DNA from: Sphingobacterium populi
GTDB lineage: Bacteria; Bacteroidota; Bacteroidia; Sphingobacteriales; Sphingobacteriaceae
Reading direction: 5' to 3'
Assembly (NCBI RefSeq): GCF_001586775.1
Contig: NZ_LQXS01000003.1
Span: 496,001-560,000, forward strand
DNA length: 64,000 nt
A model generated the notes under the pieces. That model made no database searches, had not been told where the DNA came from, and worked only from the letters and a program-made list of their open reading frames with translations. The translations under genes and the position numbers were made by a program. Shown here piece after piece: positions 1 to 9,390 of the stretch. Every line of letters begins with the position of its first letter. The stretch's first letter is position 1.

Positions 1-553
1 ATTTTGCAAAAGTACGTGCGCGGTAAGAGCCTCCCATATCTGGTGATGCGATGGTTAGATTTGGCAAGTTTAGCGATTTGATGTACGGCACGAAAATAAT
101 AGCACCATCCAAATGATCTACCGGGATGTCAAAAAAACCTTGAATCTGAGCAGCGTGCAAATCCATAGTCATAATGCGGTGCGCACCTGCGGCAGTTACG
201 AGGTTAGCCATCAATTTGGCGCCGATTGCTACACGCGGCTTGTCTTTACGATCTTGTCTGGCATAGCCAAAATAAGGGACTACAGCGGTAATGTAATGAG
301 CGGAAGCACGCTTAGCGGCATCGATCATTAATAGTAGTTCCACCAGATTGTCGTTTGGCTGGTTGGTGGACTGGACGATAAAAACGTCGCTTCCACGTAC
401 AGATTCATTGTAAAATGGCTGAATTTCGCCGTCAGAGAATTCGGATACAGTTACATCTCCGAGAGGTTTACCGTAGCTTTTAGAAATTTTGTCGGCCAAC
501 TCACGAGATCGTGAACCAGCGAATAATTTTACGGTATTGAATTGCAAAGGCAT
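1..553 (-). CDS. prs: Ribose-phosphate pyrophosphokinase (PRPP synthetase), 3' end outside window
   Basis: Makes PRPP from ribose 5-phosphate and ATP for nucleotide, His and Trp synthesis; cytosolic. I translated it from the minus strand: it starts MPLQFNTVKLFAGSRSRELA and stays open to the left edge, giving about 184 of the roughly 310 residues usual for the family. Seen: the ATP-binding stretch FGYARQDRKDKPR (about residues 95-107) and the signature DLHAAQIQGFFD (131-142). The ATG at 551-553 is the only Met ahead of the conserved N-terminus. The C-terminal PRPP-binding loop lies outside. The next feature upstream is tRNA-Gln on the same strand, about 155 nt away. Identification is secure; only completeness is unknown. 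Confidence 0.96.
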   Translation of the reverse strand, partial: MPLQFNTVKLFAGSRSRELADKISKSYGKPLGDVTVSEFSDGEIQPFYNESVRGSDVFIVQSTNQPNDNLVELLLMIDAAKRASAHYITAVVPYFGYARQDRKDKPRVAIGAKLMANLVTAAGAHRIMTMDLHAAQIQGFFDIPVDHLDGAIIFVPYIKSLNLPNLTIASPDMGGSYRARTFAK

Positions 554-676
554 GATATAGTATGTTTTAGCTGTCTTGCACTTGAAAGTTATCGGGGGTC
601 AAAGTTAGATAAATGTTTTTTAATAGTTATACTAAAACTCAAATGAAATGGAGGGAGGCTATGGCTATAAAAAACA

Positions 677-708
677 AAAAGTTGAGTTCGTTAAAACTCA
701 ACTTTTTG
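677..708 (-). terminator. Rho-independent terminator of tRNA-Gln
   Basis: An A/T-flanked inverted repeat (AAGTTGAGTT...AACTCAACTT) directly 3' of the tRNA on the minus strand. In that direction the stem is followed by a T-rich run. The position and shape fit an intrinsic terminator ending the tRNA transcript before prs. Confidence 0.75.
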
Positions 709-779
709 TTGCCCGACCTGGATTCGAACCAAGACAAACAGTACCAAAAACTGTCGTACTACCCTTATACTATCGGGCA
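709..779 (-). tRNA. tRNA-Gln (anticodon TTG)
   Basis: Read on the minus strand, the 7-bp acceptor stem TGCCCGA/TCGGGCA closes a 71-nt cloverleaf. The anticodon arm is ACAGT-TTTTGGT-ACTGT, with anticodon TTG for Gln. The T-arm contains GGTTCGAATCC. No CCA is encoded, as is usual in Bacteroidota. The anticodon stem, loop and T-loop were all found by eye. Confidence 0.95.
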
Positions 780-821
780 AGCTTATCAAGGTTAAGGATG
801 TGTTCCTTTGTTTTGATGATG

Positions 822-852
822 CAAATATAGAGCGTTTTTTGATTTGTCCAAA
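822..852 (-). promoter_or_regulatory. Bacteroidota-type promoter for tRNA-Gln
   Basis: On the minus strand a TATATTTG box (-7 element, TAnnTTTG) lies 19 nt downstream of TTTG (-33 element), about 43 nt before the tRNA. This is the primary sigma factor consensus of Bacteroidota. The elements are seen directly; activity is inferred. Confidence 0.65.
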
Positions 853-1038
853 ATTATTCTTGCTAATTTTTTGTATCTCCCTTGATTTTCAAATGAATAA
901 ATTTTCATACCACCTCCGGTACAATGCCGATGATAGCCTGCCAGCAGTCAAACCGTTAAAAAATGCTATATAAATTCTTTTATAGAGGACTAATCCTTAT
1001 TTTCGAAGCGAAAAAGCAAAATAATCTTATCATTAGAT

Positions 1039-4000
1039 ATGAACTATAGTAAAATTAATAATTGGTTTGGTTGGTTATGTGCTGCCATAGCGACGCTTAC
1101 CTATGTGTTGACTGCTGAGCGGACGACGAGTTGGTGGGATACGGGTGAGTTTATCGCATCTGCTTACAAAATGCAGATTGTACATCAACCCGGAGCACCA
1201 TTGTTTTTGATGATCCAAAACCTCTTCTCCAATCTTGCTATGGGCGATACGGCACGTATTGCATTCTGGATGAATATTGGTTCGGCCGTATGTAGCGGAT
1301 TGACGATCCTTTTTCTTTTTTGGAGTATCACTGCATTAGCGCGAAAAATTTATACACGCTCGTACCAAGACCAAGACATTTCTACTATAGCGTTGGTTCG
1401 TATAATGGGAGCCGGTGTCGTCGGAGCACTAGCCTACACGTTTACCGATACGTTTTGGTTTTCAGCCGTAGAATCAGAGGTGTATGCTATGTCGTCTTTG
1501 TGTACTGCAGTTGTTTTCTGGGCTATTTTGAAATGGGAAGCTGTAGCAGATGAACCGGGCGCAGATCGGTGGCTGATCCTAATAGCGTACATTATGGGGC
1601 TATCAATCGCAGTCCATTTACTTAATTTGTTGGTCATCCCAGCAATCGCTTTAGTTATCTATTTCAGAAGGACAAATCAAGTCACAACCAAAGGCGTGGT
1701 CAAGGCCTTAGCCATCGGTGTACTTGTTTTAGCTTTTGTTTTGTGGGGTGTTATTCAATTCTCCATCAAATTTGCGGCATACTTTGATCTGTTTTTTGTA
1801 AATAGCTTAGGGCTGGGCTTTGGTACAGGTGCTGCGTTTTTTGCGGTAGTGGTAGTTGCAGCGTTGATCTATGGTATATATTACTCGATCAAAGCTGCGA
1901 AACCGATATTGAATATTGCCTTAGTGTCGTTAGGTTTCATAATTTTTGGGTACAGTTCATTTGCGATGATTGTGATTCGCGCCAAAGCCAATCCATCACT
2001 CAATAATAGCGATCCAGATAATGCATTTACTTTCTTAAGCTACCTAAACCGGGAGCAATACGGGGATGAGCCATTATTAAAAGGTAAATACTTTGACGCG
2101 AAACCAACGGATGTATTCGAAGCCGGTAAAGTCTATCGTAAGGATGGCGATCGCTATGTCGTAGCGCGTACCAAAATGAAATATAGCTACGATCGAGAAA
2201 CCTTATTCCCACGGATCTATTCGGAGCGTGCTCCTCATGTGCAAGTTTATAGAGATTTTTTAGGTTTGGGCCCAGATGAGCAGCCTACAATGGTAGACAA
2301 CTTGAAATTTTTCTTCGGCTATCAGATCGGCCATATGTATAGCCGTTATTTCATGTGGAATTTTGTCGGCCGTCAGAATGATATACAAGGTCATACCTCT
2401 TATACGGAAGGTAACTGGATTTCGGGAATCAAAGCGATCGATAATATGCGCTTGGGTGGGCAGTATGAATTGCCGACCTCTGAACTGGAGAATTCTGCCC
2501 GTAATACGTATTTCTTTCTACCGCTAATACTAGGCTTGATCGGTGCGATTTGGCATTTTAAATATAAGCAACGCGATGCCGGCGTAGTAGGTTTACTTTT
2601 CTTCTTTACTGGATTGGCGATTGTACTGTATTTGAATCAAACTCCTTTACAGCCGCGTGAGCGTGATTATGCGTATGCAGGTTCATTTTATGCGTTCTGT
2701 ATATGGATTGGTTTTGGAGTAATTGGTATTGCCGAATTTCTCTCCAAAAAGGTCAATCCAAAAACCGCTGGATACATCGCTGTCGGTGTATCGCTATTAG
2801 GAGCGCCAGTAATCTTAGCCAGTCAAAACTGGGACGATCACGATCGTTCGGAAAAATTCTTGGCACGTGATATGGCCAAAAATTACCTAGAATCTTGTGC
2901 GCCAAATGCGATTCTGTTTACCTACGGTGATAATGATACCTATCCGATTTGGTATATGCAGGAGGTTGAAGGTTTTCGTACCGATGTTCGCGTCGTGAAT
3001 TTGAGTTTGTTGAGTTCAGATTGGTACATGAGGCAGATGATGCAGCCGGTCAACGATGCCGCAGCATTGCCGATAAATATAAACCCGGATAAAGTTAAAG
3101 ACGGTCTGCGCGATGTGATCTATTATCAGGATCATCAAATTCCTGGTTATATCGATATTCAAGACATCTTAGCGATCATGCTGTCTGATAATCAGCAGAA
3201 TATGGTGCAATTGCAAAGCGGCGAATACGTCAATTTATTACCAACTAAAAAAATGCAGTTGCAAGTAGATCGGAAAGCCGTCTTGGCCAATAATGTCGTG
3301 CCTAAACAATGGCAGGATGCTATTGTCGATACGATGCAGTGGGATTACAGCATGGAATACGTGAGTCGTGCAGAACTATCATTACTTTCTATTCTAGAAA
3401 ATAACAATTGGGAACGTCCTATTTATTTTACAACAACTACACCATCAGATAATTACATTGGTCTTGATCGTTTTTTAGTTTCCGAAGGTTTTGCCTTGCG
3501 GCTGATGCCGGTCGCGCTGTCCGAATCAGAAGAAAATGGAGGTCCTACGGCCAATACGCTTCAAGTTTATGATAATATAATGAACAAGTATGTATGGGGC
3601 AACATTGCAGGATCGTCATACCTTGATCCAGATTCCTATCGCTACATCAGTATGTATGCTGGAAGTATATTTGGAGAGACAGCACAGGATCTATTAGTGA
3701 TGGGCGAGCAGCAAAAAGCTAAAGACGTGGTGAATAATGCGTACGCTAACCTGCCAAGAAAAGTTTATAGTATGGGTGAAGTACTTAGCTATGTGCCGTT
3801 GGTGAGTGTGATGTATAGTGTAGGAGAGTCTACCAAAGCAAATGAAATTGTCAAGCGCAATTTGCAATATATACGTGAGAATTTACGGTATTATATGGCC
3901 GTAGCCGAAACCAAACCAAATCTCGAGTACCGCAACATGCGATTTGGATTGGCTTCCATCCAACGTTACCAAAATCTCCTGAATATGACCGATCAAAAGG

Positions 4001-4059
4001 AGTTACAGGCTGAAGCTGATAAATTATTTGAAACGTATAAATATTTGTACGGAGAGTAA
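1039..4059 (+). CDS. DUF2723 (TMEM260-like) membrane protein, putative protein O-mannosyltransferase
   Basis: A 1006-residue polytopic membrane protein. The N-terminal DUF2723 region carries SWWDTGEFIA (residues 31-40) and VHQPGAPLF, with many hydrophobic segments up to about residue 600. A soluble C-terminal part contains FTYGDNDTYPIWYMQEVEG. DUF2723 proteins are common and large in Bacteroidota. The family includes human TMEM260, a protein O-mannosyltransferase, and the acidic DTGE in the first extracytoplasmic loop is where GT-C enzymes place their catalytic residue. Glycosyltransfer is therefore likely, but the substrate is unknown. The gene stands alone and ends at a strong terminator. 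Confidence 0.88.
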   Translation: MNYSKINNWFGWLCAAIATLTYVLTAERTTSWWDTGEFIASAYKMQIVHQPGAPLFLMIQNLFSNLAMGDTARIAFWMNIGSAVCSGLTILFLFWSITALARKIYTRSYQDQDISTIALVRIMGAGVVGALAYTFTDTFWFSAVESEVYAMSSLCTAVVFWAILKWEAVADEPGADRWLILIAYIMGLSIAVHLLNLLVIPAIALVIYFRRTNQVTTKGVVKALAIGVLVLAFVLWGVIQFSIKFAAYFDLFFVNSLGLGFGTGAAFFAVVVVAALIYGIYYSIKAAKPILNIALVSLGFIIFGYSSFAMIVIRAKANPSLNNSDPDNAFTFLSYLNREQYGDEPLLKGKYFDAKPTDVFEAGKVYRKDGDRYVVARTKMKYSYDRETLFPRIYSERAPHVQVYRDFLGLGPDEQPTMVDNLKFFFGYQIGHMYSRYFMWNFVGRQNDIQGHTSYTEGNWISGIKAIDNMRLGGQYELPTSELENSARNTYFFLPLILGLIGAIWHFKYKQRDAGVVGLLFFFTGLAIVLYLNQTPLQPRERDYAYAGSFYAFCIWIGFGVIGIAEFLSKKVNPKTAGYIAVGVSLLGAPVILASQNWDDHDRSEKFLARDMAKNYLESCAPNAILFTYGDNDTYPIWYMQEVEGFRTDVRVVNLSLLSSDWYMRQMMQPVNDAAALPININPDKVKDGLRDVIYYQDHQIPGYIDIQDILAIMLSDNQQNMVQLQSGEYVNLLPTKKMQLQVDRKAVLANNVVPKQWQDAIVDTMQWDYSMEYVSRAELSLLSILENNNWERPIYFTTTTPSDNYIGLDRFLVSEGFALRLMPVALSESEENGGPTANTLQVYDNIMNKYVWGNIAGSSYLDPDSYRYISMYAGSIFGETAQDLLVMGEQQKAKDVVNNAYANLPRKVYSMGEVLSYVPLVSVMYSVGESTKANEIVKRNLQYIRENLRYYMAVAETKPNLEYRNMRFGLASIQRYQNLLNMTDQKELQAEADKLFETYKYLYGE

Positions 4060-4080
4060 GCCTTTTTGTATAAAAACATT

Positions 4081-4122
4081 GAGGGCCTGCTGAACAAATT
4101 TCAGCAGGCCCTCTTGCTTTTA
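4081..4122 (+). terminator. Rho-independent terminator after the DUF2723 gene
   Basis: A perfect 14-bp GC-rich stem (GAGGGCCTGCTGAA / TTCAGCAGGCCCTC) with a 5-nt loop, followed by a T-rich tract. It begins 21 nt after the stop codon. Confidence 0.9.
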
Positions 4123-4234
4123 TAACCAAAAAATGGTATCTATATAAACAATAATTTATTCGCGGCAAATGATCGGCCTACATAGGAAGTAAACGTGAAT
4201 AAATAAGGATTTTGAATGGTAAAGTAATCGATCT

Positions 4235-5368
4235 ATGAAACAACAAAATGCAATTTGGCTGATGAGTTCAGCGTACGATCAATTAAATCAGCAGCAATTG
4301 GTAGAAAAGGCCGTGACCTTAGGCGTGCAAGGTATTGATCTTTGCGTATTTCGCAAAGACAGCGATCGTGCCGACCATACCGCGACCCATTTGGCGTACG
4401 AATCCTTTGAATCTGATGATGCGGACAGATTGATAGAGTTGTTTAATAAAAATGAACTAAGATTGTCGCTGGGCGCATTCGATAATATGATTGGAGGCGA
4501 TGAAGCTGAACGGCAGAAAAATCAAAATCATCTGCTACGATTGATCCGCATTGCGCATTTATTAGGTGGTGATGCTAATGATATCCTCGTCGGCACTTTT
4601 GTCGGTTATAATCACGAGCTGGGGAACCAAGAGAACGGTTTTCAACGAAATTTGGACGAGTATAAACGTATCTTTGGGCCAATCGTACGCTATGCAGAAG
4701 ATCTAGGTGTGACAATCGCATATGAAAATTGTCCGATGGAAGGTTGGCGCTCCGCACGATATACGTCAACATACAATAACCTCCCAGGTGTACTCGCTGC
4801 TCGCCGATTAATGTATGCGATGGTCGAAAGCAAAGCACATGGGGAGATTTATGATCCTTCTCACGATATTTGGCAGAATACCGATCCGGTGGCCGTTATT
4901 CAGCAGACTGATGTCACACGTCTAAAACGCATTCATGTTAAAACAACGAGAAATCTCAGCAATCCTGCACGAATTCAATGGGGCGGAATGTATCCTATGC
5001 ACCACGTTGATGTTACTTTAGCAGAAAAAGCTGGAGTGTCGATTCCGCAAAATGATTGGGATAGACATCATTATGAAGCGATGTTGCCTGGGTTTGGAGG
5101 TAGCGATCATATGGATTGGAATGCATTTGTCAAAACTCTGCATGAGTGTGGGTACGGTGGTGTTTTTGAGATTGAGAACGAAGCTAAAAATTCGAAAGAT
5201 ACCGGAGTGCCAGCAGCTATCGATCAAGGTATCAAATCCTGTGTGAATTACCTCTCGCCATTATTGTGGCCACTTCGCGACATCGGTTACGTTCGCCCTG
5301 CTCATCAGCCTTTAAAGCACATAGCCACATCGAAAGTTCCAATAGTGGAAATGAAAAACTTATTATAA
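4235..5368 (+). CDS. Sugar phosphate isomerase/epimerase-like TIM-barrel protein
   Basis: A 377-residue xylose-isomerase-like TIM barrel (AP endonuclease 2 superfamily). Acidic and His residues sit at the ends of predicted strands where these enzymes bind metal: AYENCPMEGW, YDPSHDIW, RIHVKTT and FEIENE. Family members act on sugars, inositol derivatives or hydroxypyruvate, and often work with Gfo/Idh/MocA dehydrogenases. One of those lies at 12258, but not in the same operon. There is no signal peptide, so it is cytosolic. The gene is monocistronic and convergent with the regulator at 5370, one base away. The exact substrate cannot be inferred. Confidence 0.82.
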   Translation: MKQQNAIWLMSSAYDQLNQQQLVEKAVTLGVQGIDLCVFRKDSDRADHTATHLAYESFESDDADRLIELFNKNELRLSLGAFDNMIGGDEAERQKNQNHLLRLIRIAHLLGGDANDILVGTFVGYNHELGNQENGFQRNLDEYKRIFGPIVRYAEDLGVTIAYENCPMEGWRSARYTSTYNNLPGVLAARRLMYAMVESKAHGEIYDPSHDIWQNTDPVAVIQQTDVTRLKRIHVKTTRNLSNPARIQWGGMYPMHHVDVTLAEKAGVSIPQNDWDRHHYEAMLPGFGGSDHMDWNAFVKTLHECGYGGVFEIENEAKNSKDTGVPAAIDQGIKSCVNYLSPLLWPLRDIGYVRPAHQPLKHIATSKVPIVEMKNLL

Positions 5369-5369
5369 T

Positions 5370-6008
5370 TTAATTCTCATTAAGTTTAAACAGTTCAATC
5401 AATTCAGGGATATTGCTTACATTTAGTTTTTCGAAAACTCTACTTTTATAAGTAGAAACTGTCGAAGAACTAAGCTGTAATACATTCGAAACTTCGAGTA
5501 TACCGAGGCCATCAATCAGATGTTTGGCCACGTCCATCTCGCGATTAGAAAGTTTAAGTAAAGGATTGATCTTCTGAACTTCGTTTTTATTAGATATAAG
5601 TTTTTGGATGTATAGATCGCGAACCGTGTCAGACATATATTTTCCAAGTTCTTGTACAGTTTGGATCGCAATTTTAAGCTCCTCCATAGCCGTGTTTTTG
5701 TTAAGATATCCGCAGGCGCCTTCCTGGATATATCTTAGCGCATATAGGTGCTCGTCATAAGAAGAAAACACCAGTATCTTGAGATCAGGCTGTATTTGCA
5801 ATATTTCCTTAATTACCCTTATATTATTTCCTCCGGGCATATTTATGTCGAGCAAAAGCAAATCAAAACTTTGCTCCGTTAGTTTGTGATAGACTTCATC
5901 ATATGTTTCCGCCTGCACAATGACGACATTTTTTATCAATCCCGAAATAATAACGGAAGCACCTAGCCTCACAATACTATGATCATCTGCAATTAATATA
6001 TTTTTCAT
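5370..6008 (-). CDS. NarL/FixJ-type response regulator, receiver plus LuxR HTH
   Basis: A 212-residue two-domain regulator. The receiver is canonical: acidic pair D8-D9, phosphoacceptor D54 in LLLLDINMPGG, Ser82/83 and K104 in YLNKNT. The C-terminal LuxR-type HTH starts with KLSNREMDVAKHL and contains STVSTYKSRVFEKL. No histidine kinase gene is nearby, so it is an orphan regulator within this window. A paralogous regulator at 34827 has lost these receiver residues. Target genes are unknown. Confidence 0.92.
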   Translation of the reverse strand: MKNILIADDHSIVRLGASVIISGLIKNVVIVQAETYDEVYHKLTEQSFDLLLLDINMPGGNNIRVIKEILQIQPDLKILVFSSYDEHLYALRYIQEGACGYLNKNTAMEELKIAIQTVQELGKYMSDTVRDLYIQKLISNKNEVQKINPLLKLSNREMDVAKHLIDGLGILEVSNVLQLSSSTVSTYKSRVFEKLNVSNIPELIELFKLNEN

Positions 6009-6208
6009 CCAATGTATACTACAAGCAACCTGTTAAACTACTGCAATTTAATCAAATCTTTACAAGTTGATGTGGCTAATTGTAAAATACTCTTAAAGTT
6101 GGTGAAAATTGTTATGATATGATGTTTTTGCTTAAAGGCCTTTGTAATGTCGAAAATATGTACAACTTTGTATTTGTAAATATTATTTATGTCTAAATTA
6201 TTCTACAC

Positions 6209-6619
6209 ATGGGGATTTTAAAAGAGTTTAGAGAATTTGCCTTGCGTGGCAATGTGATCGATTTAGCAGTGGGTGTGGTCATCGGTGGCGCCTTCGGCAA
6301 AATTGTTACTTCACTTGTTGATGATATTATTATGCCGCCAATTGGTTTTCTTACTGGCGGTGTTGATTTTTCGCAATTGAAATACATCATTCGAGAAGCT
6401 AATGAAGCAGAGGGACTGACGCAAGTAGCCATTACCTATGGTAACTTTGTGAATGTAGTTATTCAGTTTCTTATTATTGCTTTCTGTATTTTTATAGTGA
6501 TTAAAGGACTGAATTCGTTGAAAAAGAAAGAAGAGATCAAAGAAGAAAATACATTGCCAGTACCTACCAAGGAGGAAACCTTACTTACGGAGATTAGAGA
6601 TATTCTTAAAAATAAGTAG
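6209..6619 (+). CDS. mscL: Large-conductance mechanosensitive channel MscL
   Basis: A 136-residue inner-membrane channel that opens under membrane tension after hypo-osmotic shock. It has the family N-terminus ([20 protein letters not shown]), the pore helix with [14 protein letters not shown], the second TM helix at about 80-105, and a charged cytoplasmic C-terminal helix ending near KKEEIKEEN. Length is typical. The ATG follows an AT-rich 200-nt gap shared with the divergent regulator gene. No reason for doubt. Confidence 0.97.
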   Translation: MGILKEFREFALRGNVIDLAVGVVIGGAFGKIVTSLVDDIIMPPIGFLTGGVDFSQLKYIIREANEAEGLTQVAITYGNFVNVVIQFLIIAFCIFIVIKGLNSLKKKEEIKEENTLPVPTKEETLLTEIRDILKNK

Positions 6620-6675
6620 AGAACCTGTCTTGCAGTACGATTCCCCGGCGGGGATATAAAAAAGTATAGGATTAA

Positions 6676-6707
6676 TTTGTATTATTTCGATTTAAACTTT
6701 ACTTTTG
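6676..6707 (+). promoter_or_regulatory. Bacteroidota-type promoter for rpmH-rnpA-yidD
   Basis: TTTG at 6676-6679 and TACTTTTG at 6700-6707, separated by 20 nt, match the -33/-7 consensus of the Bacteroidota primary sigma factor. They lie about 64 nt before the rpmH start. Confidence 0.65.
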
Positions 6708-6770
6708 CATTCCTGTTTTAGAGAAACATAGGGTTTTTAAATCGAAATAATTAAGCATATATAAAGCGTC

Positions 6771-6929
6771 ATGAAAAGAACATTTCAGCCATCGCAGCGG
6801 AAAAGAAGAAACAAACATGGTTTCAAAGAGCGTATGAGTACAGCCAATGGTAAAAGAGTATTGGCATCTCGTAGAGCTAAGGGAAGAAAACGCCTTACTG
6901 TATCTGACGAGTACCGTCACAAAGGATAA
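6771..6929 (+). CDS. rpmH: 50S ribosomal protein L34
   Basis: A 52-residue, strongly basic protein: [20 protein letters not shown], followed by [20 protein letters not shown]. It is a textbook L34, a small structural protein of the large ribosomal subunit. It is easily missed because of its size. It heads the conserved rpmH-rnpA-yidD order, 59 nt before rnpA. Confidence 0.98.
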   Translation: MKRTFQPSQRKRRNKHGFKERMSTANGKRVLASRRAKGRKRLTVSDEYRHKG

Positions 6930-6988
6930 GGGCGCTTCTGCGGCCGGTTTGTGTCCGTGCTCGGTGATCTAACGGATAGATTGTTCGG

Positions 6989-7399
6989 ATGCAAATGAAT
7001 ACTTTTAAGAAAGAAGAACGATTGTGTAGCGTCAGACTTATTCAAAGTCTGTTTCACAGTGGTTCTTCTTTTGTTGTATATCCCTTTCGTGTGGTTTACC
7101 ACATTGAAGATCATGAGGTGGGTAGAGCTCAAGTTCTTATTTCGGTATCTAAGCGGAGATTCAAACTGGCGGTTACTAGAAATAGTATCAAGCGCCGCTT
7201 ACGCGAAGCTTATAGATTAGAAAAAGCGGGGAAGCTGCTACCCTTCTTACATGATCGTAAGCAATATCTAGCGTTTGCGATCCAATATATCGGTAAGCAA
7301 GAGGAGGCTGTTGTACCTATGCTACGCGAAAAGATGATTACAGTATTTAAAAAAATCCAACATGAGAGCGATCGCATGGATCAGCACCTATCTGATTAA
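6989..7399 (+). CDS. rnpA: Ribonuclease P protein component
   Basis: The 136-residue protein subunit of RNase P, which helps the RNA subunit bind and mature tRNA 5' ends. The hallmark basic helix [17 protein letters not shown] is at about residues 66-82. Position between rpmH and yidD is the conserved bacterial arrangement. Two in-frame Met codons (residues 1 and 3) are possible starts. The 3' end overlaps yidD by 38 nt in another frame. Confidence 0.96.
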   Translation: MQMNTFKKEERLCSVRLIQSLFHSGSSFVVYPFRVVYHIEDHEVGRAQVLISVSKRRFKLAVTRNSIKRRLREAYRLEKAGKLLPFLHDRKQYLAFAIQYIGKQEEAVVPMLREKMITVFKKIQHESDRMDQHLSD

Positions 7400-7616
7400 G
7401 ATTCCGTTGCAATATATCTTCATCGGCATCATTCGCTTTTATCAAATTTTTATCTCCCCATTCCTAGGCGCAAACTGTCGGTACACGCCAACCTGTTCGC
7501 AATATGGCAAGGAAGCCATATTGAAGTACGGACCTTTCAAAGGTGGTTGGCTAGCAATCAAAAGAATCGGTCGTTGTCATCCTTGGGGCGGTCACGGGCC
7601 AGATCCGGTACCTTAG
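7362..7616 (+). CDS. yidD: Membrane protein insertion efficiency factor YidD
   Basis: An 84-residue protein with the family core [15 protein letters not shown], a GPFKGG turn and the C-terminal [14 protein letters not shown]. YidD is a small membrane-associated protein that aids YidC-dependent insertion. It overlaps the 3' end of rnpA by 38 nt, suggesting translational coupling. The ATG start gives the usual amphipathic N-terminal helix; a slightly later start cannot be excluded. Confidence 0.95.
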   Translation: MRAIAWISTYLIKIPLQYIFIGIIRFYQIFISPFLGANCRYTPTCSQYGKEAILKYGPFKGGWLAIKRIGRCHPWGGHGPDPVP

Positions 7617-7640
7617 TTTTTTCCTTAAATTACTTCTAGC

Positions 7641-8348
7641 ATGTCCGATAAATATTATATTCTCTGTATAGAAACTGCAACATCAACCTGTTCTGTAGCG
7701 CTCAGCGATGGTCATAAGTTGTTGGGATTACGAGAAGCGCAAGAACCAAATATGCATGCTTCAGCGCTGACGGTGTTTATTCAGGAATTAATGGCCGACT
7801 ATGGTATCACTTTCGATGCGCTCTCCGCGATAGCAGTAAGCAAAGGGCCGGGATCATATACCGGTTTGAGAATTGGAGTTTCTGTAGCTAAGGGGTTGTG
7901 TTATGCTTTAAATATTCCGCTGATATCCGTCAACTCGCTGCGCGCGATGGCGCAAGGATATATAGCTGATCAAGTAGAGCAGCCGAAAGGTCAAATTCTT
8001 TGCCCTATGATCGACGCAAGACGTATGGAAGTATACGTAGCTATGTTCGACACGCATTTGAAAGAACTGGAAGAAACTAAAGCATTGATTGTTGATACAG
8101 CATCTTTCGATTCATGGACGGCCAATGGGCAGCAAGTCGTGCTTTTTGGTACTGGTGCCGACAAATTGGCGCAATTGTTTGAAAAACATGATGGGGTAGA
8201 AGTAGTGCTAGGATTTCAAAATTCTGCAGCACACATCATTCCACTGGCATGGCAAAAGTTTAAAGACCAAGCCTTCGAAGATGTAGCCTATTTTGAACCA
8301 CTTTACCTAAAAGATTTTGTGGCAACTACGCCCAAAAAGATGTTTTAA
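7641..8348 (+). CDS. tsaB: tRNA threonylcarbamoyladenosine biosynthesis protein TsaB
   Basis: A 235-residue ASKHA-fold protein. The N-terminal ILCIETATSTCSVAL and the diagnostic SKGPGSYTGLRIGVSVAKGL (about residues 69-88) identify TsaB, partner of TsaD and TsaE in making t6A37 on ANN-decoding tRNAs. It begins 24 nt after yidD and may be cotranscribed with it. Length is normal. Confidence 0.95.
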   Translation: MSDKYYILCIETATSTCSVALSDGHKLLGLREAQEPNMHASALTVFIQELMADYGITFDALSAIAVSKGPGSYTGLRIGVSVAKGLCYALNIPLISVNSLRAMAQGYIADQVEQPKGQILCPMIDARRMEVYVAMFDTHLKELEETKALIVDTASFDSWTANGQQVVLFGTGADKLAQLFEKHDGVEVVLGFQNSAAHIIPLAWQKFKDQAFEDVAYFEPLYLKDFVATTPKKMF

Positions 8349-8367
8349 CTTTGGGCTAGATCTTGGA

Positions 8368-8390
8368 GCTGGCTATAGCCAGCGTTTCTT
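8368..8390. terminator. Possible terminator between tsaB and corA
   Basis: A perfect 16-nt palindrome (GCTGGCTATAGCCAGC) followed by GTTTCTTTTT on the plus strand, 19 nt after the tsaB stop. It overlaps the last codons of convergent corA. The stem is short, so this is tentative. Confidence 0.4.
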
Positions 8391-9278
8391 TTTAAACCAG
8401 AAGTAGATTGCTAAAGATAGCAAGAGCATAAATAGCAAAACGGCCGGATAGCCATATTTCCATTCCAATTCCGGCATATCAACGAAATTCATTCCATACA
8501 CGCCGACTACGAACGTGAGCGGCATAAAGAACACCGAGATAATCGTCAGCGTGCGCATGATCTCGTTGGTATGATTCGATTCGATGTTGAAATACATAGC
8601 CAGCAATTGCGAAGTGTTCTCGGCTATATTGCGGTACAGAGTGTCCGTTCTTTTGTACAAATCGTGTAGATTGCGATGGTAGGTGCTTACGCGCTCAGGA
8701 ATATGAAAATATTCCACCAAATCCTGATACAATGTAAGTATGATCCTGATTAGATCGATCTGCCGTTTGAGGTAATACAGTTTTTTCATGAAAGGTTTGC
8801 GCCGACTATGCAAGAACACAAACTCCTCGTATTGATCGATTTTTTCAGAAAAAGTATGGATCACCTCATGTTCAAATGTCTTCAACGCTTGCGATACCAA
8901 CAAGTTGACCACGTGTTTTGTGCCCTTAAGTTTCTTGTTGTCTGCCGGCGTTTGTTTTACCCTATCGAGCCACTCGATCTGTGCGCGATGCACCGTGATG
9001 ATAAATTTGTCGCCATAGAAAATCGAGATTCTTTCGGTTAGTTCTATGAGCACATCGGAGTGTTCCGGATATTTTGCTGCGATCGAGCGGAGGATCAGAA
9101 ATTGATAATCGGGGTACACCTCGATCTTGGGTAGATGGCCGACCTCCAAGCAATTCCTGATCGTAGATTCGTGCAAGTTATAACGCGCAGACAATTCGTT
9201 GAAATCGCCTTCGCTCGGATGCGTGATGTCGTACCAATCAAACCCATCCACTTCACTAGATAAAACATGTTGTATCAT
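8373..9278 (-). CDS. corA: CorA-family magnesium/cobalt transporter
   Basis: A 301-residue CorA-type divalent cation channel. It has a long cytoplasmic alpha/beta and helical N-terminal region, two C-terminal TM helices, and the signature YGMNF (GMN at about 262-264) between them, then a basic KKKRWL tail. I start at MIQHVLSSEV rather than 54 nt upstream. The longer version would run into the terminator stem at 9331-9370, and its extra residues do not look like CorA. CorA pentamers import Mg2+ at the inner membrane. Confidence 0.93.
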   Translation of the reverse strand: MIQHVLSSEVDGFDWYDITHPSEGDFNELSARYNLHESTIRNCLEVGHLPKIEVYPDYQFLILRSIAAKYPEHSDVLIELTERISIFYGDKFIITVHRAQIEWLDRVKQTPADNKKLKGTKHVVNLLVSQALKTFEHEVIHTFSEKIDQYEEFVFLHSRRKPFMKKLYYLKRQIDLIRIILTLYQDLVEYFHIPERVSTYHRNLHDLYKRTDTLYRNIAENTSQLLAMYFNIESNHTNEIMRTLTIISVFFMPLTFVVGVYGMNFVDMPELEWKYGYPAVLLFMLLLSLAIYFWFKKKRWL

Positions 9279-9330
9279 CGGGCAAATGTTTTTATGGAAG
9301 GTACACAGTTCTTTGCAGGTATACAACAAC

Positions 9331-9370
9331 AAAAAAGCCGGTTAGAGACCACTCTCTAACCGGCTTTTTT
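9331..9370 (-). terminator. Rho-independent terminator of the OmpH-like gene
   Basis: A 17-bp inverted repeat (AAAAAAGCCGGTTAGAG / CTCTAACCGGCTTTTTT) with T runs in both orientations. It lies 20 nt after the OmpH-like stop codon and ahead of the chosen corA start. Confidence 0.88.
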
Positions 9371-9390
9371 ATGACGAACGATTTATTCGC

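Noticed and set aside
113..331. Plus-strand ORF inside the prs region
   Set aside because: Antisense to a clear prs coding frame on the minus strand; a shadow.
648..830. Plus-strand ORFs across the tRNA-Gln region
   Set aside because: They cross the tRNA-Gln and its terminator, which explain the sequence.
3851..4168. Minus-strand ORF at the end of the DUF2723 gene
   Set aside because: Overlaps the coding end and the terminator stem; no protein-like features.
6640..6660. Short hairpin CCCCGGCGGGGA after mscL as a terminator
   Set aside because: Too short a stem and no T run; probably not functional.
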